Below, in pieces: positions 1 through 11,909 of a DNA stretch of 64,000 nucleotides. This stretch comes from Guadua angustifolia. Its lineage: Eukaryota; Streptophyta; Magnoliopsida; Poales; Poaceae. The notes under the pieces were generated by a model, which was not told where the DNA came from, made no database searches, and saw only the letters and a list, made by a program, of their open reading frames with translations. The stretch covers positions 13,681,161 to 13,745,160 of the forward strand of contig CM070517.1 in NCBI GenBank assembly GCA_036346375.1. The letters run 5' to 3'. The position numbers and the translations under genes are program-made. Numbering within the stretch: the first letter of the stretch is position 1; each line of letters opens with the position of its first letter.

Positions 1-1734
1 GATATCATCCTTTGTTTTTCCCTTAATATTCAGTAAGAGACCAATCAAGTTATCACAGATGTTCTTCTCTATGTGCATCACGTTGATGCAGTGCCAAACT
101 TCTAGGTGGTCCCAATAAGGTAGGTCCCAAAATATTGATCTCTTCTTCCATATGCTCTTCTCACGGGTCCTCGATTTACGTTCCTTTCCTAGCGCAACAT
201 CTAAGTTTTTAACCATATCATGAATGTCTATCTTGCTTAAAGGCTTTGGAGCTAAAGCGCCTTTGGTCATGTCGTCGAATTGTTTCTTCATCTTGCGGTA
301 TGGGTGATTCCTACGAAGGAACCTATGATGACGGATGTACACAATTTTGCGTGAGTGATTTAACCACACACTCTCGGTATCATCCAAGCAGTGAGTATAT
401 GCTTCGGCTCCTTTTGTATTCTGCCCCGACAGGTTAGCCATGGTAGGATAATCATTTATGGTGCAGAACAATAAGCGGCACAAAGTGAAGTACTCTCGTT
501 TGTGAGCATCCCATACCTGCATCCCAGGAGCCCACAATGTGTTCAGATCTTCCACCAATGGTGCTAGGTACACATCAATATCATTCCCAGGTTGCTTCAG
601 GTATTGGATGAGTATAGACATCAATATATACTTCCACTTCATAGACAACCAAGGAGGAAGGTTGTACACATAGAGATTCACACGAGCCAAGTGCTATGAC
701 GGCTGCTCATGTTACCGAAAAGATTCATTCCATCTGTACTAAATCCAAACCTTATATTCATTGGATCCGCTACAAATTCTTCAAATCTCCTATCGATGTT
801 TCTCCACTGCGTGGAATTAGCAGGGTACCTATTCATTCCATCGTTCTTACGCTCATCCAAGTGCCACCAAAACAATTTTGCCTCTTTTGGGTTCACAAAC
901 AATGCTACAAACAGGGAATTTTAGGCAGATACCATGCCACCTTAGCGAGAGGTCCTTTCTTCACCTCCATGCCCTCATCGTCATCATTCGATCTATCTTT
1001 TCACTTGTACCGGGATGCGTTGCACACTGGACATATATGTAGATTTGCGTACTAATTGCAGTAGAGGATATAGTCATTCGGACAGGCATAAATTCTTTCT
1101 ACTTCCATTCCTAAGGGACAAAGAACCTTTTTTTCTTTGTAGGTGGTTGTCGACAACTCGTTTCCCTCCAGAAGCGTATCTGCTAACAGACCTAGTAGCG
1201 CCTTGAAACTCTTATCCGACCAACCGTTGCTTGCCTTTAATTTCAGTAGTTCCAGAACAGATGACAACCTTGTGTATTTGGACTTGCAACCCAGGAACAA
1301 AGGTTTCTACAAGTCATCCATCAAGCCCTAGAATTTTATGTACTCCCACTCATCACAGTTCCCTTCTGCATCCCATAGCATCTAATCTAGATTGCCATCG
1401 TGAAACCTATCCTTATCGAAAGCACAATCGATATCATTTGGAGTATTGTTTTCTTCATCGACAATGGTAGTACTACTTGGTCCCTGCGTAATCTGCTCTT
1501 CACCGTAACTGGTCCAACATGGATACCCCCTTTTGAAACCTCGTAGAATTAAGTGTGCTTCGATTTGCGTTGGGGTTTGAAACATCCTCAGATTCTCGCA
1601 GTTAATGCATGGACAAGGCATAAATTCTACCCCTTGTTCAACATATCTTTCTCTGCAGCTCTTCTAAAAGTGGAGACACCATTAATGTACTTGGTGCTTG
1701 CACCGTTCTCAATGTACATCCAGCTTCGGTCCAT
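1..1734 (-). pseudogene. CACTA (En/Spm) TNP2-like transposase, N-terminal part, broken
   Basis: The minus strand translates piecewise into a TNP2-type transposase of a CACTA element. The start ATG at 1734 opens with MDRSWMY, and a transposase-associated zinc-type domain follows (motif PCPCINC with a downstream HL..GF..GY..W, about 1380-1620). Next comes a segment with KVLCPLG and CPND (about 1060-1150), then GFSTDGMNLFG (about 700-760), and finally LPYWDHL and INVMHIEKN near 60-130. The frame changes many times and stops are present, so it is not functional as read. It runs off the left edge, so the C-terminal half is missing from the window. Its orientation is opposite to the transposase at 6056, so it belongs to a different CACTA copy. 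Recognition rests on motif order and is firm; the exact exon structure is uncertain. Confidence 0.85.
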
Positions 1735-2146
1735 CTATACTACATACGTAACAATAGGTGTTAAATGATGAATTAAGTACTCTAAGAGTGCTCATGTGCA
1801 AATATGCTACATATGGGCTACATTTCAACTTGCCGATTAACTTATATAGCTCCTAACATCAAAAGGAATGAATGGATATGTAAGCATATGCATGTAAGCT
1901 ACATCTTTAGTGTAATGCAATTAGAACCTGAAAGACCATGTGGAGGTCTAACCTTGGTGGTGATGAGTTATTGACTGTGTTTATAGCATGAAATGATAGA
2001 GTTTGAGTTTAATTTGAATTGAATTTTTAATTTGAATCAATTTGGATTGAATCTGTCAAGAGTGGCACTACCGGCCATAGAGGGCGGTAGTGCCAGCCAA
2101 AGCGGTAGTATCGACCGTACGGGGTGGTACTTATTTTTCAAAGAAT
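1735..2146. other. AT-rich flank of the large CACTA insertion with a palindromic word
   Basis: No gene is visible here. The left part is AT-rich, 5'-UTR-like sequence upstream of the minus-strand transposase. At 2064-2094 there is a palindrome with arms GGCACTACCG and CGGTAGTGCC and an 11-base spacer, followed by a looser CGGTAGTATCGACCG. A very similar palindrome lies just outside the other end of the CACTA (50817-50847), in direct orientation. The last three bases (2144-2146, AAT) are the left target-site duplication. Confidence 0.6.
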
Positions 2147-2340
2147 CACTACAAGAAATAGGGGAAAAGTCGTGGGTTTTTTAAATTCGTGGGCCAAAAA
2201 AAACGCACGAATTTATATGTTCAGATTCGTCGGTTTGCAAAAAAGCCCACGTATTTAATTAAATTCGTGGGCCAAAAAACTCCACAATTTATAACTTAAA
2301 TTGCTTTGCTCACGGAATACCACGAATTTAACTCTTGTGG
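2147..2340 (+). repeat. CACTA left terminus and subterminal repeats
   Basis: The terminus CACTACAAGAAA is followed by repeated, alternately oriented words such as AATTCGTGGGC and GCCCACG..TTTAA. In En/Spm-like elements, subterminal arrays of this kind bind the accessory transposition protein. The same words recur in the right subterminal block. Confidence 0.85.
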
Positions 2341-3230
2341 TAACCCCAAGACGTCTCCTCTCTCTTCGCCTCTCCTTACCCTAATCTGTCTTTTCGCTCC
2401 ATCCATAAGCTTGCGCCCATCGACCGCGGCCCGCCTACTTCGCCGCCAGGCCATCATCGCCGCAAGGCCGCCCTCACCCACCCTGCCCGCCACACCGCCT
2501 CCTCGACTTCCCCACCGCCAGCCACTGCCGCCGGTTCCACCTCGCCTCCCGAACCCCGCGACGCCTTGCCCTCGCAGCAACAAGCACACGACGCCCGACC
2601 CGCCTCTCCCGTCTCAAGCTCAGCCAGGATCGCTGAGCCCGTGGCCGTCGGCGCTCTCCTCCTCCATGGCGACAGCGGCGGCTCGTCCTCCGTGGAGGGC
2701 GGTGACTCCTCCTCAGGGCTCACCGGCTCTAGTCCTCCTTGTCGTGGTCCAAGCAACAAATGATTGGAAAAGTGAAGAAATTAGAGCACAGAAAGACTTT
2801 GACGAAAGAAACGAGAAGGGAAAGTAAGGTTCCAGACTAACTACTTTACTCTCATCGAAGTCTAAGTATTGGGAAATCATATTACGATTCCATTTTTCCG
2901 TAATGTTCGCTTTTATAGCCACTTTCTCGACAAATGCAGAAAGGTAAAAAGTAGTTGAAAAGTAGCAAGAAATAGTAATTGAAAAGAAATTACATCTCAA
3001 AGATAATTACTACTTGATTCTTTAACTTTTCATGCAAAGCAAATCCTGATCCTCCATTCTCCTGTGGTAGTCGGCAGACTTCATCATATTGGTTGTTGTC
3101 TTCTCCTTTCGGCGCACTCGCTTCTACTCCTCTTCTTCACTCGAGCACACCATCGGGTCTGACACTCCTCCTCCGGACCTCCATGGCTCCTCGGCTCCTC
3201 GACTTCCTCCGGCCCTTAAAAGTGAGCAAC
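2341..3230 (+). other. CACTA 5' region with two GC-rich host-like islands
   Basis: Two GC-rich islands (about 2380-2760 and 3090-3225) stand in otherwise AT-rich DNA. The first is open from 2306 to 2827 on the plus strand, but its proline/alanine-rich translation matches nothing I recognise. The second has an ATG at 3183 followed by a short run ending at a possible splice donor (AAAAG then TGAGC, about 3219-3224). Both look like first exons or 5' UTRs of plant genes, so capture of host promoter or exon pieces is plausible. No function is claimed. Confidence 0.4.
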
Positions 3231-5690
3231 CGTGAGCAATTGAGCAAGGTAATTCCTTTTGGTTGCTTTTGTCTAATTATCGTTTGTGAAAAGTTTGTGG
3301 TGGCTCTTAGGTTTTAGCTCATAACTATGAATTGGTAGGTAATGCTGTGGTAATATGTTATGATGCTTGTTGGATGACTGTAATCTTTTGTCTGCTGAGT
3401 GGATGTCCAAATCATTAGAGGAGGTCATGGCGAAATTTTTTTCTAGCTAGCCCGCTAAGCTTTAAATGCTTTAGGGTTGTGCAAACGACTTTATGGACAA
3501 CAAACAATGAGTAGTATTATTTATGGGGTTGCGCATGGAACAGACCCATTTTGTGATCCAAGTTCACTTCACTGACCATGGGTAGGAGGTGGCCGGATAG
3601 CGGGAGTGACCCGTAATCCGAGAATGCCTTTTTCGCTTATTGATCTGTTTCGTTGATGCGTTGGAAACTCTTGCTAGTTTAGTTTCATATAGGAGATCAT
3701 TAACATAGGGGCCATGTTCTATCAAAACAGTCAATTGTCTTAATATGTAGTAGTATAATCAAAACAATCAATTGTCGCAAACTCTTCAGGAGAAAATTCA
3801 TAAGCAAAATTGGCTGGGTAGTGCTAATTGCAAATCATGTGTGGTGTGAGAGGACACTAAGAAGGTGTAGTTTCATTGTCCAGTTGAGCTTATGTCAGTT
3901 GATTTAACATTCTTGACACAACACACTATAATTCTCGAGGAGTCTGTTGAGAACTCGCTATTACCTTTCTTTTTGAAGTCTTGGCATGATGAACATTTTG
4001 CAAATGTGAGTTACCTAATAATTCAAACAGAAAAAAGTAACCAAGTATTGACAAGTGTTTCCTTATTTGGGTCCATATTCCAGCTTGATCCTCCCGATTC
4101 ACGAATCTTTGTAGCCTCCTTGATTTCGAACATAAAGTGTACGGTTGGAATTTGGCTTATTTCTAGAAGTACTTTGGAGATAGCAGCATGATTGAAAATA
4201 GCACCTGGCAGTTATGTACCCTAATGGAAGCGAGCTACTTTCCAAGCTCTATTATTTTACCAACCCAAGTGCTTAGTTACTTGCACTGTCGTCCATTCTA
4301 TAAATTTTATTCATTTTGCTTGACTTGTGACTGATTGAAGGTTCCCAAACACAGTGATCTTGAGTATCCATGGAGTGGTCCATTCTATTCATTTTGCTTG
4401 ACTTACTTGCACGGTGGTAAATAAAAAGTTTGAACTTGCAGATTTCACCCGCAAACATTTGGTTGAAGAAAGAAGCTCGATTTGAGCCCACGATTTTTAA
4501 CCCTTCTTTCAGCCAGCTTTTAAAGAATACATTGCAAACAGCTTTGGGCCAACCACCACCGATTTCAGATGAATGACAAGTTTTACATCATCGTAATGAA
4601 GACATATGATGCTCCTGTCAAAAAAAGACATATGAAGCTCAGATTAAAGACTGAAGTCGTCAAGATAGTATTCTCGTTGTTAATATATTACACGATGAGT
4701 TACGTCTCTCGCATTCTACATTTTGTTTAGTAATTATTGTTGATTTATTGCTATGCATTGAATGAGAATAAACGGAATTTGATTGTGCGAAATATAGCAC
4801 GAAGTAGGAACTACTATCAAGGCACCAACAATGCAAACACTGAACCACATTCTCTTTCTCCTTATTCTTTAGTTTCATATTTCAAATTCATTGCTTTCCA
4901 CATTACCAATCTGTTATGATAATAGTTTTGGATTTGTTAGGATCATTAAGTCTTGGGTTTTAACTACATGAATGACTTTGCACTTGATGTGTATAAAATA
5001 TATAATGTGGGGCTTTCAGAACAAAATGTTATGTATTTATCATAATGCTCAAATGTGGGGTCCTGATTTAAGTACACTCAATCATCCTAACCTAGCATGA
5101 GGACTTTAAAGTATTTCATACATGTTGGCATATGTCCAAGTATCATGAGGTATTGTGGTTGAGCTTCTTAGAAGGTAAAAATAAAGTATTAGTGAGATGA
5201 AGGTTTACTTCTTCAAGGCTTTTTACCTTGCAGCTTTCTGAAACTTTGAACAAGAAAAGTCAAATTTCTAAGATATTGGTGCTCTAATGCCTAAAATTGT
5301 GTGAATTTAGAATTGAACCTAGTGATGTTCAAATGACAAATTCTGATTTAAGTAACCCTTGGATCATGTCCATTCTGTTCGGTATTATGAATTCTGTCAC
5401 ATTTTCTTTAATCCTAATAAGGTGTTATTTTGTTGGTGCATGATTGGCCTCTTTATTATTGTCTAATTTAATCTGAGCTGTGGATCATAGCTTGTAATTG
5501 TTCCATGTAGAAACTTTTATTGGATACAACCAAAATATCAACATATTTTGCACAACTAGAATAAAGTTAATTGTCTTTGGCAGTCACATAATGTTTGTGC
5601 ACTTGTCCATCATGGAATATTTCTTTCAACAACTTTTATATCCTTAGTGAAAAATTAGTGGGTTTGCGCTCGAGCAAAGAGAGAGCCTAG
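3231..5690. other. CACTA 5' non-coding region
   Basis: This is AT-rich sequence with no convincing coding frame. It contains a copy of the recurrent motif GCTGAGTGGATGTCC...GGTCATG.CGAAATTTT at about 3391-3445. It also holds a short direct repeat around CCATTCTAT/TCATTTTGCTTGACTT near 4292 and 4379, and otherwise intron-like or UTR-like DNA. The captured-intron idea is inference only. Confidence 0.4.
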
Positions 5691-5703
5691 GCGTCACCGA
5701 TTA

Positions 5704-5745
5704 GAAGCAGCGCATCTCACATTTGCTTGTGAGGTGCGCAGCTTC
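5704..5745. repeat. Perfect-type hairpin upstream of TNP2
   Basis: Arms GAAGCAGCGCATCTCACA and TGTGAGGTGCGCAGCTTC pair with two mismatches around a short loop. It lies about 300 bp upstream of the transposase start and directly before a much longer foldback. Confidence 0.7.
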
Positions 5746-5770
5746 GAATTGTCCAACAGATTTTGGACGG

Positions 5771-5964
5771 CCGAGAATGTTGGTCGTTGCATGGGGCTGT
5801 GGCGTGCGAAGCGATCGAACGTGATTTCGGCCGCATAACCCTATTGTTCTCCGATGCACCAGCTTCAGGCGTGCGTTTGGAGAACAGCGGGGTTATGCTG
5901 CCGAAATTTCGTTCGGTTCGTAGCACACATCACAGCTTGCATGCAACGGCCTCCATTCTTGGGT
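5771..5964. repeat. ~190-bp imperfect foldback palindrome upstream of TNP2
   Basis: The left arm (5771-5858) and right arm (5872-5964) are inverted copies over roughly 90 bases with a loop of about 13 bases. Matching pairs include CCGAGAATG against CATTCTTGG, GTTGCATG against CATGCAAC, and GCATAACCC against GGGTTATGC. A transcript through it would form a long hairpin. It sits between the CACTA 5' region and the transposase start. Confidence 0.75.
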
Positions 5965-6055
5965 GGGTTTAGAACACATCTTTCCTGTCAGGGTTGTCTT
6001 TGTCACCTAAGCCACGGTCGTACGTTGACATCGTTTCATTTGTTTAGCTTTGAGA

Positions 6056-9000
6056 ATGGGTGACGATCGAAGGGCGATGTATGATGGATGGAGGAGTGAT
6101 GGGGGCACACAAGGAATGGGGCAGATCACGGATGCTTTCTTGAAGCAAGCATTCATTTGGAGGAGCTGAATATGTGTATTGCCCGTGTACCTCTGCGAGA
6201 ATAATGACTACTACAGAAGGATATAGTGCAAGATCACATTTGCAAAAACGGGTTCATGCCTAACTATTTGGTGTGGCACCGTCATGGAGAGGTCGCAGGG
6301 CAAGCCATTGAGTCGGACCATGGGGAGGATGACGACCGGATGGAAGAGATGCTGCATGATCTTGGCAGGGGGATTGAATTTAACTTCGGGAGGGGTCACA
6401 ATGGAGGAGGTTAAGGAATTCTATAGGCTACTTGACGCCTCGGATGAGAAGTCGCATGACTTGACCAATGTGACCGTCTCCGTAACGCTTACGGCTTATG
6501 TCGATGAAGTCAAGTTCAACTTTTCAATAAATGCTTCAACGCTTTGCTTGAACTTATGAATGATGTCCTTCGCCTAACCACAAGATGCCAAAGGATTTGT
6601 ACCAATCGAAAAAGTTGATGGCCGGCCTCGGGATGAATTACCAGAAGATTGATGTGTGCGAGAATAATTGCATGCTATTCTGGAAGGATCATGATAAGGA
6701 TACTCATTGTATGCATTGCGATGCGTGTAGATTCGTTGAGGTGGTAGATGAGGAAGGGTATCGGTGACTACAAAGGTCGCGACTAAACAGACCGGTACAT
6801 GCCGATCACGGATAGGCTTAAATGGCTGTACATGTCAAAAGTAACAACGAAACATATGCGGTGGCACAAAGAAGGTAAACGTGAGGACCGAGACCCGGAT
6901 ATGATGGTGCATCCGTCTGATGGCGAGGCATGGCAGGCATTGGACCGATTCGATCCTGCATTTGCAAGCAACCCTAGGAGTGTCCGTCTTGGTTTGTCCA
7001 CAGACGGTTTCACACCTTTCAAAGACAAGCGCTAGCCCTACTCTTGTTGGCGGTCTTCATCATGCCATACAATCTTCCACCTGAGATTTGCTTGAAAGAG
7101 GGGTTCATATTCCTTGCTCTTGTCATTCCAGGTCCTAAGCATCAAGGAAAGGATCTCAATGTGTTCATGCGGCCCTTAATTGACGAGCTGAAAAAGTTGT
7201 GGTGAGGGAAAAGACATCTGACAGCGTTCTGGTAGAGAATTTACCTTACGAGCCGCATACATGGTCGGTCCATGATTTGTTGGCATATGGCATTTGGGCC
7301 TTTGGTGTGTTCATGGTCGCTCAGTGTTGTCCAATTTGTATGGTCGACTCGATGCATTCAGGCTCACGCACGGTAAAAAGATCACATTCTTCGATTGCCA
7401 TCGACGGTGGCTTCCGGCGAGGCACCCTTTCAGGAACGATGCCAAAGCATTTCGAAAAGGAAAGAAAGTTAAAAAGGCGCACCGGCGACTCACAGAGAGG
7501 AGATAGCTGAATGGCATAGTCGGCTTGTACGATCTACGAAAGTGGGTTTCACTGGCTATGGAAAGGAGCACAACTAGACTCATATTTCTTTTCTTTGGGA
7601 GTTGCCTTACGCGAAAGCTTTGATTCTGCCGCATAACATAGATTTGATGAACCAAGAGCGCAATGTGGCAGAAAGCATCATAAGCATGGTGTTTGATGTA
7701 ACCGACAAAACAAAGGATAACGTGAGTGCTAGGAAAGACATGGGTGATCATTGTGCTAGACCGTGGCTCGAGGTTAAAGTTGGTTTAAATGGAAATGAGA
7801 GCCGGCCACGAGCTCCATACTGTGTGAAGCCAGAAGACCGTAAACAGATTTTGAGGTGGTTGAAAACTCTAAAGTTTACTGATCGCTATGCTTCTAACAT
7901 AAAACGGGTTGTGAATGTCAGCACCGGTAAGCTAAATGGGCTAAAGAGTCATGATTACCATATTATCATGGAAAGACTTGTTCCGGTAATGTTTTGTGGC
8001 TATTTTGATAATGAGTTGTGGAGAATGTTAGCCGAGCTCAGTTACTTCTTTAGGCAGATATGCGCTAAGAAAATCTCAAAGACGTTGATGCAGAAGTTAG
8101 AGAAGGGAATTCCGTTGCTTGTATGCAAGTTGGAAAAAACTTTCCCACCTGGTTTTATGAATGTGATGCAACATCTGCTGGTGCATCCGCTTTGGGAAGT
8201 GATGGTTGGAGGTCCCGCTTGCTTCGGATGGATGTATAGTCGAAAGGGAGTTGAAAAAGCTTAGAGCTACAAAGGCGCAACAAGGCAAGGGTAGAGGGTG
8301 TATCGCAAAGGCTTATGCAAGTAAAGAGATCACAAACTTCTCAACAAAGTATTTTGTAGTCAAGCACAACGTGAGTGCCCCTCTAATCGGTACTGTGTCA
8401 TGGAAGAAGAACCGTTGTGCGAACTTAAGCTTTTTCAATGCAAGGGTCAACTTTGTTGGGTCGTACCTCGCACACCATGTTGAGTATGAGGAGTGGAACT
8501 CGCCATGCTTTACATGTTCAAGAACATGGTAGAAGTTGAAAAATATTTTGAGTAAGTGACTTTCTCAATTATGTTTTCAACATTTCAGTGTAGTGTCCTT
8601 TTAACCCGGGAATAAATGACGCAGAGTGTTTGACAAAGAAAATTGAAGTCAACTCGACAACCCACAAGTAAGCAATTGGATAACCTACGCCGTGATGGGT
8701 TGAAAGGCGGCCCAAGCTTCAGTGCAATGGTTCCACAAGATGTAATTTGACAATTTATTCAATTTTTAAAATGAATTGTTGTAGTAACTTAATATTAGAC
8801 TAACAAAGTGATGCATATTGCTATATAGTGTATGCGTGATGCCTCCGATCCCTCGAGGATCTCCGGCGGCTCTCACATGGTGATGTGACGGCAAGGAGCT
8901 ATAGTTGCTATGATGTGAACGGGTTCCGTTTTCGAACAGCGAAATTAGAAGCTAGCCGTCCACTTGCGGCCACTTCAAACAGCGGAGTAGTCACAACGTC

Positions 9001-9552
9001 GTCCGATTCCAGCGGTGATATATTAGACTACTACGGTGTTGTACAAAACATAATTGAGTATACCTTCGGGGGTGCCAAAGAACTGAAGGTTGTGTTTTTT
9101 GATTGCCATTGGTTCGATCCACACAACGGCACACGTGTCGATGACTTTGGGATGGTGGAGGTGAAGCACAGTTCGCGGTTTCAGGGCCACGTCAATAACA
9201 TTGTGCTTGCACATCAGGTTGAGCAGGTGTACTACCTGAGCTATCCTCACCGTAGCTTGAAGGCTTGGTGGGTTGTATTTAAAGTTAACCTCAAGTATAT
9301 CCTCCCGGGATGTTTCAGTATGTGCAAAGCAACGTAGAAGATGATGTGGGTGATGTATATCAAGAAGAAGCTATGGGGGATTCTTTCCTTGTCTCCAACG
9401 GGGCAGGACTCGATCAATTACCTACCGATGCCACAGACGTAATAACAGATGAACCAGGCCCTTCACGGAAACACCCTCAAAAGTCAGTAAGGATTGCACA
9501 TCTCAATGAAATACGAGTCGCAGAAGCAGATTCCGACGCCGACGACTTTTGA
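6056..9552 (+). pseudogene. CACTA TNP2-type transposase, frameshifted
   Basis: The catalytic transposase gene of the large CACTA reads in pieces on the plus strand. The start at 6056 (MGDDRR) leads into a transposase-associated domain (KNGFMPNY..W..HGE, about 6240-6295). The TNP2 core follows, with CENNCMLFWKDH (about 6655), the segment from RWHKEG to LGLSTDGFTPF (6860-7020), and HGKKITFFDCHRRWLPARHPFR (7360-7440). Next are the tract from ERNVAESIISMVFD to the DUF4218-like YFFRQICAKK (7600-8220) and a DUF4216-like block YGVVQNIIEYTFGGAKELKV (9030-9250). The last open stretch ends at 9552 with a serine/aspartate-rich tail. At least six frame changes or stops are seen, for example after FTPF at about 7020 and after 7505. 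Homology is firm; some breaks may be sequencing errors because they fall in GC-rich words. Confidence 0.9.
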
Positions 9553-10253
9553 TATGTATATTTTGTAAGATGTGCTTGATCTTAAAGAGAAGCACGGTGC
9601 ATGATATGTATGCTAGAGTGCTTGTCTGTATATATCTTCGGTGCACGTGTGAAAGTGGTGATATTGAATGCATAGAAATGACATATATAGCCTGCTTCAT
9701 AACTCTGTTCTTACCGTGATAATGTTTTCTATATTGAAACAGAGAGGTCATATTGTCAGATAACTACGTAAATAAATTCATTAGCAAGAATAAGTTGAGG
9801 TCAAGAAAGTAATAGATTGAAAAGTCATTAGCATGCAAGAATTCTGAATTAATGCAACTCCTTACTGGTACCCTGAAATGCATGTTTCTTTATAAAAGAA
9901 CATGCTTAATATGAGTTGGTCAATCTAGAAAATGTCAAGTTCCGGATAGACAGATAGTAAATGTATTTGTTGGGCAATGCCCCTCTATGCTGCATGATCT
10001 GTATTTGCCATGTCAATGCCATGTTGAGAAGAATGTCATAGTTGAGTTCTATTTCCTTGACAATATCTTGTTGCAAGTAATTGGTAATTAACTAAAGAAT
10101 AAATTGTCAAATTATCAAACCTGGTGTGGTTGATGATACCAAGTAAAGGACAATAACAACTATTTTTACAAGTTATTGTTGTCGTATACATTTTTGCAAG
10201 TTATTGAAAATTATTTGTAGACCTGTGTACTAACTCTTGTCAAATTTGAACAG
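9553..10253. other. Spacer between the two CACTA genes
   Basis: This is AT-rich, with no coding frame of note. It contains the 3' flank of the transposase gene and the 5' flank of the second gene, and a short direct repeat of AACAACTATTTTTACAAGTTATTG-like sequence near 10150-10210. No promoter element is clear enough to call. Confidence 0.4.
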
Positions 10254-11909
10254 ATGAGTATGTTCAGGCATCAGGTTGACAAGCTTAAAGGCAAGTTCAG
10301 CGGGTCGTCCTCCAGAAGGTCAAGGAGCAGGGGTTCTGATGCTCAGGACTCGATAGCCGGCAACGCCATGTTTGCTGGGGCTGCGCAGATTAGACAGCGG
10401 CAGGAGCAGCTCCAGAGGTGCTTCGATGAGCAGGCACGAGGACAGCTGCGGGAGCAGCCACAGGAGGACGAGGGGCAGGTGGGATGTGAGGATGAGGACT
10501 TGAGCGAGGCGGACGACGAGGAGGTCGTTGGGGGTGGTGGCGGTGGGATGACAGATGCAGACGCCGAGGCCGAGGCAGCAGTAGATGCAGAGTTGGCTAC
10601 AACCTTAGATCCAGTTGAAGAGGGCGGGACTACTTCGGGTACCATCAGGTATATGCGTAGTATTGGATTATCATTTAATATCCATATTTACATTGTAATG
10701 TCTATGAACTAATGATTTGCATTTTAGGTTTCGTAAAACCATCTCAGTTCGTCCGAGATGCAACCCGGCCGATAGGAGGTTGATAGAGCTACACGGGAGC
10801 AGGTAACAGTTATATCTTTCATGTCTTTTCTTTTAGCATGAGCAAAGTGACAACTTATTGTTTTGATGCATCTTTGTCTTGTATTTTGTTGTAGGCACTG
10901 GAAAGAGCCGGGTTGGACTGGGACGGGCCACATTACAAAGGTTAACGCTGTGCTAGAGCCCTTGGCGCTACTACTACCCCGGCATGGTTGAGTCAAGCGA
11001 GGATAGATTCATGACCACAACCGAAGCACTGGGCGTTGAAGAAGAGCGTGGAAGGAGGCGAAGACAACCAAACATGTCAGGCCGCAGTATGGGCTAGCTT
11101 CTGGGTGAGTTTGCGTTATGTATTTACTCTATTTGAGTATTGCTTTAAACGCAAATACAATTTGACAATGTGTAATCTATGCAGGAGAGGTTCCGGCTTG
11201 AGAACGAAGACGATTACAACACTTTGAAGAAGGCCAAAAGCGTCTTCAATAGGGCGGCACAAAAGGTTGTCGGAGATTCGTTCAGCAATGCACGGATTCA
11301 AGCTGTCATCAATTTTCACAAGAGGGTGAAGAAGGTGAACATGAGAAGACCAGAGGCGAGGAGGATACACCTGACAGAACAAGAGTATCTCCAGAGCTCG
11401 GTCGATTGGATAATGAAGGACATGGAGGCTTGGAGGTGGATGTGCCGGTACTGGGCGTCGGTGGATTTTCAAGAAAAATCAAATAGAAATCGAGGGAACA
11501 GAAGAAGTAGATTGGGGAAGCACAAGTACGGCGCAGACGGACACATTGGCCTAGAACAACGCATGGTAAGTATCGGTATTATAATTGTTAGTGAATTTGT
11601 CACTATGTTTCTAACTTTGCACCGTAGGAGGCTGAAAGTGGGAGTACTCCCACTTTTGTGGAAGTTTACATCCGGGGGCACCAAGGCGAGGATCCACAGA
11701 ACCCGAATGTTTTGTGCGACGACCGGGCTACTGCGAGGATGGTAAGTATAAATGACACAATATGTTTGTGCAAATTTACATCCGGGAGCACCAATATGCT
11801 GTTTTGCAGACGTCATATCCAGAAGAAATGACACAACGTCATGGGCCGGAGTTTGATTGGAGGGCCGCGCCGGTCGATGTGGAAGCGTTGTACCACGCTG
11901 GAGGGGGCC
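10254..11909 (+). pseudogene. CACTA second gene (Transposase_24 / TNPA-like), 5' exons
   Basis: This multi-exon gene has good GT-AG borders. Exon 1 (10254-10648) encodes a serine/arginine start and a long acidic stretch. Exon 2 (10729-10801) gives RPRCNPADRRLIELHGSR. Exon 3 (about 10895-11104) gives HWKEPGWTGTG and a YYYPGMV segment. Exon 4 (about 11184-11567) carries the conserved core FRLENEDDYNTLKKAKSVFN through EQEYLQSSVDWI. Exon 5 (11629-11742) has EAESGSTPTFVEVY. Exon 6 (11811-11909) ends in VEALYHAGGG, where the Tekay retrotransposon is inserted. This is the Pfam Transposase_24 type, found in plant En/Spm elements beside TNP2. Exon 3 has a frame change near 10958. The reading frame resumes at 29928. 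Confidence 0.85.
11905..11909. repeat. Target-site duplication GGGCC (left) of the Tekay element
   Basis: GGGCC lies immediately before the LTR start TGTCATGG and recurs at 29923-29927 after the 3' LTR. Joining the two sides restores the reading HAGGG-LKHGR of the CACTA second gene. Confidence 0.9.

Noticed and set aside
2306..2827. 173-codon proline/alanine-rich ORF as a gene
   Set aside because: GC-rich sequence stays open in several frames on both strands; no domain, no clear start context. Kept only as a possible captured fragment.
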